Source: Algoriphagus terrigena DSM 22685
GTDB taxonomy: Bacteria > Bacteroidota > Bacteroidia > Cytophagales > Cyclobacteriaceae
Direction: 5' to 3'
Assembly (NCBI RefSeq): GCF_000429445.1
Contig: NZ_AUBW01000009.1
Span: forward strand, 152,219 to 216,218
Length of the DNA stretch: 64,000 bases
A program made the position numbers and the translations under genes. Every line of letters begins with the position of its first letter. The first letter of the stretch is position 1. This document shows, piece after piece, positions 8,084 to 16,280 of this stretch. The notes under the pieces were generated by a model. The model made no database searches and was not told the origin of the DNA. It worked only from the letters and a program-made list of their open reading frames with translations.

Positions 8084-10447
8084 TCACTCCGACTTGATCG
8101 CCTGCACGGGGTTGGATCGTGCAGCACCTAATGACTGCAAACAAACCGTCAGCAGCGCAATCCCCAAGATCAGTCCAGCCGACAGCGGGATAAACCACCA
8201 TTCGAACCCGATCTTGTATTCATAGCCCGAAAGCCAATCCTGCATCAACCAGAAAGCTATCCCAGACCCAATCACCACCGACAGAAGTACAATCAGGATA
8301 AACTCGCGGTTGATCACCTGAAGTATGGACAAGGTGGAAGCGCCAAGGACTTTGCGGATGCCGATTTCTTTGGTCTTTTGCTCTGCAATATGTGCCGACA
8401 GCCCCAATAGTCCGAGACAGGAAATCAGAATCGTCAGGATGCTGAAGTACTGCGCCAGATCTCTCAGACGCACATCTTCCTGATACATCCTCGCGTAGTT
8501 TTCGTCCATAAAGCTGTAATCAAACGGAAACTCGGGATTTAGCCGCTGGGCGGTGGATTCAAGGAAAGCGACCGTCTCGCGGATCTTACCGGTATTTACT
8601 TTTACATACCCTTGATATGTATTGTCCGGATCCAATAGGAAAATCGCCGGCGCTACGTTCTGACGGAAACTCTCGAAATGAAAGTCCTTGACCACCCCGG
8701 TGATCGAGCGCTCCACATCCCACATGTTGAAAAACTCGCTTCCCTCATGATCCTGCTGCATCAGTTGGTAGGCCGTCTCATTTAATATCGCTCCGGTGAT
8801 CGAATCGGCTCCGTTGGCCCGGTCAAAATCCCTCCCCTTCATCAGCTTGATCCCAGAAGCTTCCAAAAAGTCATAGTCCACTCGAATCACCTCAAAGAGG
8901 GCTGAATTTTCCGGGTCTTTTCCTTCCCAGGATACGCCGCCGGTGTTCGAATTTCTTCCCTCAAAACCGAAGGAGGACCGGCTCACCGCAAGAATATCTT
9001 CATTTTGCTCCAGCTCAGTCTTGAAGACGTCAAACCGATCCATCAGTTCGCCCTCCAGCGTGATCTGGATCAGCTGATCTTTGGCGTAGCCCAAATCCTG
9101 ATTCATCGCAAAGCTGATCTGCTGATAGACCACCAGCGTGGAAACGATCAGGATGGTCGCCAGGATAAACTGAAAAAGTACCAGCGCCTTCCGCGCGATG
9201 ACGACTCCCTTTCCGGCTTTGGTAAAGGAGCGGAATACCGAAACGACTTTGGTCGCCGAGAGGTAAAATGCCGGATAGCTCCCTGCCACCAGTCCTGTGA
9301 TCAGGAGTACGATCATCAGCTGTAGCCAGAATATCCCGGATAAAAACGGCACCGACATCTCCTTTCCCGTGAGGGTATTGAAGACCGGCAAGGTCACTGC
9401 CACCAGAATCACTGCCAGAAAAGCCGCAAACAAACTAATCAAGATCGACTCGCTGAGAAACTGGAGCACCAACGACTGCTTATCCGCTCCGGCCACTTTT
9501 CGGACTCCAACTTCCTTCGCACGCTTTTGCGACTTGGCTGTACTGAGATTCATGAAGTTGATACAGGCGATGATCAAAACGAATATCCCGATCATGGCAA
9601 ACAGCTTCACATTCTTAATCCTGCCCTCGACCGGCTGCCCGTCTTTCCACTGACCATACAGATAAAGATCGCCGAGTGGATAGGCAAACAATTCGACGTT
9701 GGAGTCTTCATTTCGCTCAGCGATGTACTTGGCGATACTTTTTGAGAAAGCTTCCCCGTCGGTTCCTTCACGCAACTTCACGATCGTGCTTGGACCGTTG
9801 TTTCCCCATTCGCTGAGCCAGTCATTTTCGGCATAGAAAACCGAATAGGGCAAGATATATTCAAACTTCAGCGAGGAGCTTTTGGGCAAGTCCTTCAATA
9901 CGCCCTGGACGATGAAGTTTTTGGAACCCGTCCCTTGACGGATCTCCACATCTTCACCGACGACATCTGTCCTTCCAAAGAGAGAAATGGCTCCTTTTTC
10001 GGTCAGCACCACATGGTTATTCTCTGTCAGCATGCGGTCCCGATCGCCCTGAAGCGCTTCGTATTGGTAGATTTTCAGCAAATCTGGCATCGCATAGATC
10101 CCGTCGAGTCTGATTCGCTTATCACCCTGGACAAAAAGTTGGGTTTGGTTCCAGGTATAGGTCGAGGCATATTCTACCTCGGAGAGGGTCTCCTTCATGC
10201 TCTCCGCCAGGATTCCCGGAGTTGAGTTGGTAGTGAAAATATCTGCACCATAAGACTGGTGCTCCATCACCCGATAGATCCGGTCCAGGTCCGTAAATTC
10301 CCGGTTCACTGTAAACTCAGAATCCACCCAAAGCCCGATCAGAATCGCAGCCCAAAGCCCCAAGGTCAATCCAAAGAGGTTGATGAAAAAGGTGAGTTTG
10401 TGCTTGGCAAAGCCTCGAAGCGCGATTTTCAGATAGTTTTTGAGCAT
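8084..10447 (-). CDS. ABC transporter permease, MacB/FtsX type (paralogue 3)
   Basis: 787 residues, the shortest of the four. TM1 lies at about 20-42. The first FtsX motif is CINFMNLSTAKS with EVGVRKVAGADK; the second is EQKTKEIGIRKVLGASTLSI. Both periplasmic domains are present. The protein ends with the family tail NPVQAIKSE, so it is full length. An inner-membrane mechanotransmission-type permease is predicted; the ligand is unknown. It lies 183 nt downstream of the gene at 10631-13087 on the same strand, with repeat-rich DNA between them. Confidence 0.9.
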   Translation of the reverse strand: MLKNYLKIALRGFAKHKLTFFINLFGLTLGLWAAILIGLWVDSEFTVNREFTDLDRIYRVMEHQSYGADIFTTNSTPGILAESMKETLSEVEYASTYTWNQTQLFVQGDKRIRLDGIYAMPDLLKIYQYEALQGDRDRMLTENNHVVLTEKGAISLFGRTDVVGEDVEIRQGTGSKNFIVQGVLKDLPKSSSLKFEYILPYSVFYAENDWLSEWGNNGPSTIVKLREGTDGEAFSKSIAKYIAERNEDSNVELFAYPLGDLYLYGQWKDGQPVEGRIKNVKLFAMIGIFVLIIACINFMNLSTAKSQKRAKEVGVRKVAGADKQSLVLQFLSESILISLFAAFLAVILVAVTLPVFNTLTGKEMSVPFLSGIFWLQLMIVLLITGLVAGSYPAFYLSATKVVSVFRSFTKAGKGVVIARKALVLFQFILATILIVSTLVVYQQISFAMNQDLGYAKDQLIQITLEGELMDRFDVFKTELEQNEDILAVSRSSFGFEGRNSNTGGVSWEGKDPENSALFEVIRVDYDFLEASGIKLMKGRDFDRANGADSITGAILNETAYQLMQQDHEGSEFFNMWDVERSITGVVKDFHFESFRQNVAPAIFLLDPDNTYQGYVKVNTGKIRETVAFLESTAQRLNPEFPFDYSFMDENYARMYQEDVRLRDLAQYFSILTILISCLGLLGLSAHIAEQKTKEIGIRKVLGASTLSILQVINREFILIVLLSVVIGSGIAFWLMQDWLSGYEYKIGFEWWFIPLSAGLILGIALLTVCLQSLGAARSNPVQAIKSE

Positions 10448-10630
10448 GGCTTAGGAGATGAAAACTGGAAAATTGTCTATGTGGTCTTAAAGTGGGAAAG
10501 CGCTTTCAGGACTTTTCAGAAACGGATTGCTTCGTGCCTACCGATGACGAAACACTTAAGTCTCCGGTCTCGATTCTAGGCTCTCGTTTACAGATACTTT
10601 GTACTTTGTACTCGATACTTTGTACTCCTT

Positions 10631-13087
10631 TCACTCACTTTTCAGCGAATTGACCGGATTAGAAGTCGCTGCTTTCACAGACTGGAAGCTGATCGTGGCA
10701 AGCGCGATCACGAAGGCAAAAAGCCCAGCCGCTACGAATACAGCCCAGCCGATTTCGGTTCGGAACTCATATTCTTGAAGCCAGCTACTGACCGCCCACC
10801 AAGCCAAAGGAGTGGCGATCACAAAAGCGATCAGCACCAGTTTGGTAAACTCTTTGGAGAGCAACACTACAATGTTTCCGACGCTGGAGCCCAACACTTT
10901 TCGGATGCCGATTTCCTTGGTTCTTTGCTCCGCTGTGAAAGCTGCCAAAGCGAAAAGTCCCAAACAGGCGATCAGAATCGCAAAGCCGGCAAAAATCCCG
11001 AAGACTTTTCCCAACCTTACCTCCGAGGCATACATATTCCCAAACCGGTCATCCAAGAATGAATAAGTGAATGGCTGTCCGGGCGCAAAGCGGTTCCAGG
11101 TAGTTTCGAGATGTGCGATCACAGCTTCGGTGTCCTGCGAATTAAACCGGAAGGAAGCAATCCCAGTCGGCTCTTCGCTCAAGAAGATCATCATCGCTCC
11201 GATGTTTTCTTTCAGCGATTCAAAATGAAAATTCTCCACGACGCCGACGACTGTCCGGTAGTCAGTGGATTCCATGTTTAATTTCTCTCCATCCGAAAGC
11301 GTATAGATCTTTTGCCCAATTGGGTTTCCTTCAAAGTTCAGATTTCGAACCGCAGTTTCATTGAGGATGACGCCACTGGAATCGGAAGGGAAATCCAAGG
11401 AAAAATCCCTGCCATCGATGACATTCATTCCGAGGGTTTTGATGTAGTCGTAGTCCACTTCCCAGTTTTGCATGCTGACCAAATTTTCGGTCTGCTTGGG
11501 ATCTTTGCCCTCAGCCCACCACGGTGAGTCGCTTCTCCAGGTGCCGGAGACCGGTAGGAAACCGGTCAGTGTACCACTTTCCATCATCGTATTTTTCAGT
11601 ACCTCGTCTTTGAAAGCCTGTTTATTATCCTGCAATGCATAGACATCATCCACGGTAATGATCTGCTCCTTATTAAATCCAATCTTCTTGTTTTGGATGT
11701 AGTCCAGCTGCTTGAACACCATCATCGTCGCGATGATCAGGATGATGGACACGGAGAACTGAAACACCACCAGCGAGCTTCGGATCATGCCGCTCCGCAT
11801 TCCCAGTGACACTTTCCCCTTCAAGATCTCAATCGGCTTGAATCCGGAGAGGTAGAATGCCGGGTAAATACCCGCCAAGATACCCGTGACTCCAGCTCCC
11901 AAAAGGAGAATCCCGTAAAATGTCCACTGGGAAAACGGGATGCTCAGGCTTCGGTCTGCCAAGTCGTTGAACACCGGCAGAGCCAATGCGACCGCTGGGA
12001 TAGCCAGAAGAAATGCGACGCTGCTGATCACCATTGACTCCAGCAAAAACTGGCGGATCAGATGAAACTTGAAGGAACCCATCACCTTTCGGATACCTAC
12101 TTCTTTGGCTCTGTTGGCGGAGCGGGCAGTAGACAGGTTCATGAAATTGATACAGGCGATCACCAGGATAAACAGCGCAATGGCCACGAAAAGATAAACG
12201 TAAGTGATGTTAAAGTTGGGCTCAAACTCTCCGAGCAAGTCACTCTTCAGGTGAATATCCAAGAGTGGCTGCAGGCTAAGCTCCAATTTGCCCCCACTGC
12301 TTGCGAGTGTTTCCAAACCGGCACCTTCACCAAATACCTGGGCGATTTCCGGCTCGATGTGCTTTTTGATGAGACTGGCAAACTTTGCTTCCCGATCTGC
12401 CGCAGTGGAACCCTCCCTGAGCAGCAGATAGGTCTGGAAATTATTACTCAGCCAGACGATCCGCTTGGCTTCATCCAATCCCGCCGCAGCAAGTAAAAAG
12501 TCAAAATGAAAGTGAGTGTTTACGGGGATGTCTTCATATACAGCCGTGATGCGAAACTCCTGGTCGTGATCAAGGATCAGCGATTTGCCAACAGCCTCCT
12601 GCCCTGGAAAGTACTTGTCAGCAGCTTTTCGGCTGATTGCCATGGTGTTGGGTTCCGTCAGGGCTCCGTCTGCACTTCCCTGCACGACGGGGATATCAAA
12701 GACTTTGAAGAAATCCTTGCCAGCCCAGATGACCCCGTCTTCCTTGATGTTATCGCTTTCGTTTTGCTTTCTTACCAGATAAGATCCACGGGACCGGAAA
12801 TGAACGGCAGCTTCCACTTCGGGAAAATCCTCCGGAAGGACCTCAGCCATCGGCGCGGGAGCTAGCACCATATCCCAATGGTTGCCACCAAAGATGATGT
12901 CACTGTGCACACGATAGATTCGCTCGGCATTAGCAAAATGCCGGTCGTAGGAAATCTCATTGACCACAAAAAGGGAGATGATCATGCAGACCGCCACCCC
13001 GACCGACAGACCAAGGATATTGATCAGCGAGTAGAATTTGTGTTTTTTAAGATTCCTTAATGCAATGAGGAGGTGGTTTTTCAGCAT
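10631..13087 (-). CDS. ABC transporter permease, MacB/FtsX type (paralogue 4)
   Basis: 818 residues. Order: TM1 (about 20-42), MacB-type core, FtsX domain with CINFMNLSTARS and EVGIRKVMGSFK, TM, second core, FtsX domain with EQRTKEIGIRKVLGSSVGNI, tail NPVNSLKSE. It is the first permease after the ATPase gene, but a terminator (13191-13223) separates them. It has its own best-matching sigma-54-type promoter in the window at 13167-13182, so it seems to start a separate transcription unit running leftward. Confidence 0.9.
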   Translation of the reverse strand: MLKNHLLIALRNLKKHKFYSLINILGLSVGVAVCMIISLFVVNEISYDRHFANAERIYRVHSDIIFGGNHWDMVLAPAPMAEVLPEDFPEVEAAVHFRSRGSYLVRKQNESDNIKEDGVIWAGKDFFKVFDIPVVQGSADGALTEPNTMAISRKAADKYFPGQEAVGKSLILDHDQEFRITAVYEDIPVNTHFHFDFLLAAAGLDEAKRIVWLSNNFQTYLLLREGSTAADREAKFASLIKKHIEPEIAQVFGEGAGLETLASSGGKLELSLQPLLDIHLKSDLLGEFEPNFNITYVYLFVAIALFILVIACINFMNLSTARSANRAKEVGIRKVMGSFKFHLIRQFLLESMVISSVAFLLAIPAVALALPVFNDLADRSLSIPFSQWTFYGILLLGAGVTGILAGIYPAFYLSGFKPIEILKGKVSLGMRSGMIRSSLVVFQFSVSIILIIATMMVFKQLDYIQNKKIGFNKEQIITVDDVYALQDNKQAFKDEVLKNTMMESGTLTGFLPVSGTWRSDSPWWAEGKDPKQTENLVSMQNWEVDYDYIKTLGMNVIDGRDFSLDFPSDSSGVILNETAVRNLNFEGNPIGQKIYTLSDGEKLNMESTDYRTVVGVVENFHFESLKENIGAMMIFLSEEPTGIASFRFNSQDTEAVIAHLETTWNRFAPGQPFTYSFLDDRFGNMYASEVRLGKVFGIFAGFAILIACLGLFALAAFTAEQRTKEIGIRKVLGSSVGNIVVLLSKEFTKLVLIAFVIATPLAWWAVSSWLQEYEFRTEIGWAVFVAAGLFAFVIALATISFQSVKAATSNPVNSLKSE

Positions 13088-13166
13088 AGTCGGCAGGATA
13101 AAAATCGGATGGAAAAAGAGGTTGGTTTAGATTTCAACAGAGAGATGCGTGTTGTGGTCAAATGGT

Positions 13167-13182
13167 TGCATAGAAAGTGCCA
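13167..13182 (-). promoter_or_regulatory. Sigma-54-type promoter upstream of permease 4
   Basis: Minus strand TGGCACTTTCTATGCA. It has GG and GC at the correct 10-nt spacing and matches TGGCAC-N5-TTGCA at all but one base. A start site about 12 nt further would leave a leader of roughly 70 nt before the ATG at 13087. A sigma-54-dependent activator is encoded about 3 kb away. Confidence 0.55.
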
Positions 13183-13190
13183 GCACACAA

Positions 13191-13223
13191 AAAAAGGTCT
13201 GAGAGTCGCTCCCAGGCCTTTTT
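13191..13223 (-). terminator. Rho-independent terminator after the ATPase gene
   Basis: Hairpin with outer stem AAAAAGG/CCTTTTT and inner pairs CTG/CAG and GAG/CTC around a TCG loop. On the minus strand it is followed by a run of T. It lies about 190 nt past the stop of the ATPase gene at 13411. Confidence 0.65.
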
Positions 13224-13410
13224 CGTTTTTTGGCTCTGTCCGCCAAGGGACTGTTTGTTCGCTGGCGGGCGGTTTTTTTTTTAGTAGGCAGTTGCAGTGG
13301 CCAGTGGGCAGCTGCGATGGTAAGGATTGTTGAGGAAGGGAAAAAACAAAAAATGGCCGATGCCGCATGATCAATCGAATCATCCAACATCGGTCATCAA
13401 GCATCCCGCA

Positions 13411-14109
13411 TTAAACGTGAAACTGCTCCCGGATATTCTCCGTCACTACTTTGCCATCGAACACGTTGATGATTCGGTGGGCGTAGTTTGCATCATGCGG
13501 AGAGTGCGTTACCATCACGATGGTAGTCCCTTCGTTGTTGAGTTCTTCCAAGAGACGCATCACTTCTTCACCGTTAGTTGAATCCAAGTTACCGGTAGGT
13601 TCATCGGCGAGGATCACGGAAGGCTTGGCGACGATTGCTCGGGCGATCGCCACACGCTGCTGCTGACCACCTGACAGCTGCTGAGGGAAGTGGTTTCTTC
13701 GGTGCATGATGTTCATGCGGGTCAGTACTTCTTCCACTTTTTTCTTCCGCTCATCTGAAGGAACCTTGAGGTAAAGAAGCGGGAGCTCCACGTTTTCAAA
13801 CACAGTCAGCTCATCGATCAGGTTGAATGATTGGAACACAAAGCCAATGTTGCCCTTTCTCAAAGCAGATCTTTGGCGCTCCGAAAACTTGGCAACTTCC
13901 TGATCCAGGAAAAAATATTCTCCACCATCCGGATTGTCCAAGAGCCCGATGATATTCAGCAGGGTGGATTTACCACAGCCTGAAGGGCCCATGATGGCGA
14001 CAAATTCGCCTTTCTTGATTTCAATTTGGATTCCATCCAAAGCGGTGGTTTCTACTTCCTCAGTAGCATACATCTTTCTGAGGGCGACGGTTTTGATTAC
14101 GTTTTGCAT
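13411..14109 (-). CDS. ABC transporter ATP-binding protein (LolD/MacB ATPase type)
   Basis: 232 residues, the usual length for a stand-alone LolD/FtsE-like ATPase. Walker [10 protein letters not shown] (41-49), Q-loop VFQSFNLID, signature LSGGQQQR (145-152), Walker B VILADEP with the catalytic Glu (165-171), D-loop NLDS and switch His in VTHSP. It hydrolyses ATP at the inner face of the inner membrane and should pair with FtsX-type permeases. It is the only ATPase gene in a cluster with four such permeases, so it probably serves several of them (inference). It lies downstream of the adaptor gene (14641-15894) and the four-helix-bundle gene. Confidence 0.93.
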   Translation of the reverse strand: MQNVIKTVALRKMYATEEVETTALDGIQIEIKKGEFVAIMGPSGCGKSTLLNIIGLLDNPDGGEYFFLDQEVAKFSERQRSALRKGNIGFVFQSFNLIDELTVFENVELPLLYLKVPSDERKKKVEEVLTRMNIMHRRNHFPQQLSGGQQQRVAIARAIVAKPSVILADEPTGNLDSTNGEEVMRLLEELNNEGTTIVMVTHSPHDANYAHRIINVFDGKVVTENIREQFHV

Positions 14110-14182
14110 AAGTTGTTAGATGTTTGATGATGGGTGTTGGATGTCCGAAACCGGAATTCCAAATTCTGATTAGTGTTAGTTG

Positions 14183-14554
14183 TTAGTTTATTTTTGATTT
14201 AAAGGCGAGCATCATATTCATTAAGTGGAATGCCTCTTTATATAATTTTTCAAATTGTAATTCGTCAATGTAGAACCTTCTTTTAGCCTTGTGAAGGCAG
14301 GTAACTACTTCGGCTAAAGATCTTATCGCATAATTCAAAAACCTTTTAAACTCCAAGGACGACTGTTCGATAGAACCTTCAGAAATGTTTAATGCAATGG
14401 AATCTGTCGCTCTTCTGATTTGAGAAACAAGGTTGTATAGCTCTTCCTTAGGAAAAGAAGAACTCGTCTTGAATATGTCCTCACCAAAGTCCATGGCCTT
14501 TTGCCATATCTGAAGTTTCTCAAATTTAAACTCCGGCTCGTATTTTCCCTCCAT
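14183..14554 (-). CDS. Four-helix bundle protein (S23/IVS family)
   Basis: 123 residues from the chosen ATG (MEGKYEPEFKFEKLQIW). An ATG nine codons upstream at 14581 is possible but gives a non-conserved tail. Family hallmarks are FEKLQIWQKAM at the start, LVSQIRRATDSIALNISEGS in the middle and FLNYAIRSLAEVVTCL in the third helix. The family was named from proteins encoded in 23S rRNA intervening sequences but is common as free-standing genes in Bacteroidota. It is predicted to form a homopentameric four-helix bundle, with no known activity. Here it is inserted between adaptor and ATPase genes, with repeat-like spacer on both sides, which suggests later insertion. Confidence 0.85.
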   Translation of the reverse strand: MEGKYEPEFKFEKLQIWQKAMDFGEDIFKTSSSFPKEELYNLVSQIRRATDSIALNISEGSIEQSSLEFKRFLNYAIRSLAEVVTCLHKAKRRFYIDELQFEKLYKEAFHLMNMMLAFKSKIN

Positions 14555-14640
14555 ATCTCTAGCAGCTATTTGTAATATCAAAGCGAGCCATTAGCTTCTC
14601 AGCCCACATCCAGCACCCAGCATCTGGCATCTGGCGCCCA

Positions 14641-15894
14641 TCATTTTAGCTCTAGAATTTCGTTGGTACCAAAGTTCTCGTAGCCGCTGACAATGACTTT
14701 TTCACCCTCAGTCAGACCTTCAAGAACTTCATAGAATTCCGGATTCTTTCTACCCAAGCGGATGTTGCGCTTTTCTGCTACACCCGTCGTTGGATTAACT
14801 ACAAAGACCCAGTTTCCTCCGGTATCTTTGAAGAATCCACCGGTTGGCAGGAGAAGGCTGGTTTCTTTTTGACCCAGTTCCAGACGGATTCTGACACTCT
14901 GCCCGCGGCGGATTCCCTCAGGACTCTCTCCGGTGAACACCATGTCTACCTCAAAGCGGCTGTTGGTAATAGTAGGATAGCTTTTGCTGATCTCCAACTC
15001 GTGATCCTTACCACTCAGTGTAAACTTGCCTCGTAGTCCGACGCTGATCCTCGGAAGATAAAGTTCATCGATTGGCACCCTGACTTTAAACTCATCCAGG
15101 ATATCTATCTGTCCATAGCGCTGACCTGGGTTGATCGCCTGCCCTATCTCAAGTTGATCCGGAGTGGCTAGCTGACCCGCAATCGGTGCTGTGATGACCA
15201 GGTTATTCAGGATATTTCCAACTCCGTTCAGCGAAGCATTCATCCTGCCTTCAGACTGGCGAAGTTGCGTCAGCTGATAGGACCTTGCCATCGAATCACT
15301 CTTATAGGACTTATAGGTCAACTCCTTTCTTTTCAGGTTGTACTCGTATTGCTCCTTCACTTCTTCAAATTCCCGGTCAGAGACCAACTTCTTCGAGTGA
15401 AGCTCTTTGAATCTTTTATACTGAGGCTCGAGCAAGCTAATTTGATAATCTATCTCTGCCAGCTGACCCAACTGCACCAAGTCATTTTGATCCAAGAAAA
15501 GGCGGGTCTGTCTGAGGTTGTTGATTTGTTCGTAGAGCATCGTCTCGCGCTGCATCACGTCCAGTTGAAGGTTGGAGTTGTTGAGAACTAGGATGGTGTC
15601 TCCTTTTTTCAGCAGAGCTCCTGATTCACGCACGACCTGGTCTACCACTCCCCCTTCGATCGCGTCCAGATAGACGGTTCGGGAGGGCTCGATCTGTCCA
15701 GACACGAGGATGTAATCGGTAAACTCCCCTTTGGAAACTGTTGCGATGCTCAATCGTTCCTGATCAACATTCATCGTGGATCTGTGGTCTGCAAATCCGA
15801 TCTGGTAAATAATTCCCCCCAATAAAACGGCGCCACCGGCTACGGCAGCGATTCTTCGGAGAGTCCAGGTTTTCTTTTCTATTTTTCTATCCAT
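14641..15894 (-). CDS. HlyD/MacA-type periplasmic adaptor (membrane fusion protein)
   Basis: 417 residues from the ATG at 15892-15894 (MDRKIEKKTWTLRR). An in-frame ATG 19 codons upstream lies inside the promoter region and adds a non-conserved stretch. There is one N-terminal TM (about 13-33), then a lipoyl-like half-domain (SGQIEPSRTVYLDAIEGGVV), a long coiled-coil hairpin (about 90-200) and the second lipoyl half and beta-barrel domains. It ends in the family tail GLTEGEKVIVSGYENF. Adaptors of this type link MacB-like transporters to outer-membrane channels; no channel gene is seen here. It is the first gene of the probable adaptor, four-helix bundle, ATPase unit and divergent from the response regulator. 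Confidence 0.88.
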   Translation of the reverse strand: MDRKIEKKTWTLRRIAAVAGGAVLLGGIIYQIGFADHRSTMNVDQERLSIATVSKGEFTDYILVSGQIEPSRTVYLDAIEGGVVDQVVRESGALLKKGDTILVLNNSNLQLDVMQRETMLYEQINNLRQTRLFLDQNDLVQLGQLAEIDYQISLLEPQYKRFKELHSKKLVSDREFEEVKEQYEYNLKRKELTYKSYKSDSMARSYQLTQLRQSEGRMNASLNGVGNILNNLVITAPIAGQLATPDQLEIGQAINPGQRYGQIDILDEFKVRVPIDELYLPRISVGLRGKFTLSGKDHELEISKSYPTITNSRFEVDMVFTGESPEGIRRGQSVRIRLELGQKETSLLLPTGGFFKDTGGNWVFVVNPTTGVAEKRNIRLGRKNPEFYEVLEGLTEGEKVIVSGYENFGTNEILELK

Positions 15895-16280
15895 TGTGTG
15901 AAAATGCCATTCTCGGCTCGTCCTCCATGTGCCAAAGGTTGTGCCATGCAAAAAATTGCCTCAGGGCACTCCAAAACAGCATTTGCAGAAAATGCAGTTT
16001 TCGACTCTCGAACATTTTCGTCCGCCACCGAACAAAAGTGAATCAAAGACGGTTTTTTCTTCCTACCTTCTTCAAGGAAAAGTTGAAGCCAAAAACTGCT
16101 CAAATCGTCCGAAAATGGCACTTTTTGGTCGAATTCTACAAGTACAAAAAAGCGGCAAACTTTTGGAAAGAAGGGAGACAGAAGATGATCTAGCTTCGAG
16201 TAGGGTTTTGCCACCTCGTTCTCCGATCTGCCGTCTTTCAACTTTTCAACAAACAGCAAAAAACATAACCGCCTTTATTC
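15895..16280. promoter_or_regulatory. Divergent control region between adaptor and response regulator
   Basis: 386 nt without a convincing gene. Near the adaptor side it holds the sigma-54-like box at 15930-15946. The rest shows no recognisable operator. The overlapping frames here are not protein-like. Confidence 0.5.
15930..15946 (-). promoter_or_regulatory. Possible sigma-54-type promoter for the adaptor operon
   Basis: Minus strand TGGCACAACCTTTGGCA, with an exact -24 half. TTG sits at the right distance for -12, but GC comes one base late. It is about 36 nt upstream of the ATG at 15894, a sensible distance for a start site roughly 12 nt downstream of the box. Confidence 0.4.

Larger units (their letters stand above)
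13088..13410. other. Intergenic region: promoter, terminator, short repeats
   Basis: Contains the sigma-54-type promoter (13167-13182) and the terminator (13191-13223), followed by GGCAGTTGCAGTGGCCAGTGGGCAG-like short repeats near 13284-13310. No gene was recognised on either strand; the frames present are interrupted or purely low-complexity. Confidence 0.6.

Noticed and set aside
10520..10541. Sigma-54-like sequence GGCACGAAGCAATCC upstream of permease 3
   Set aside because: The -12 GC is replaced by TC, so it falls below the matches accepted elsewhere.
13284..13310. GGCAGTTGCAGTGGCCAGTGGG repeat as a regulatory site
   Set aside because: Looks like short slippage repeats common in spacers; no symmetry or recurrence near other promoters.
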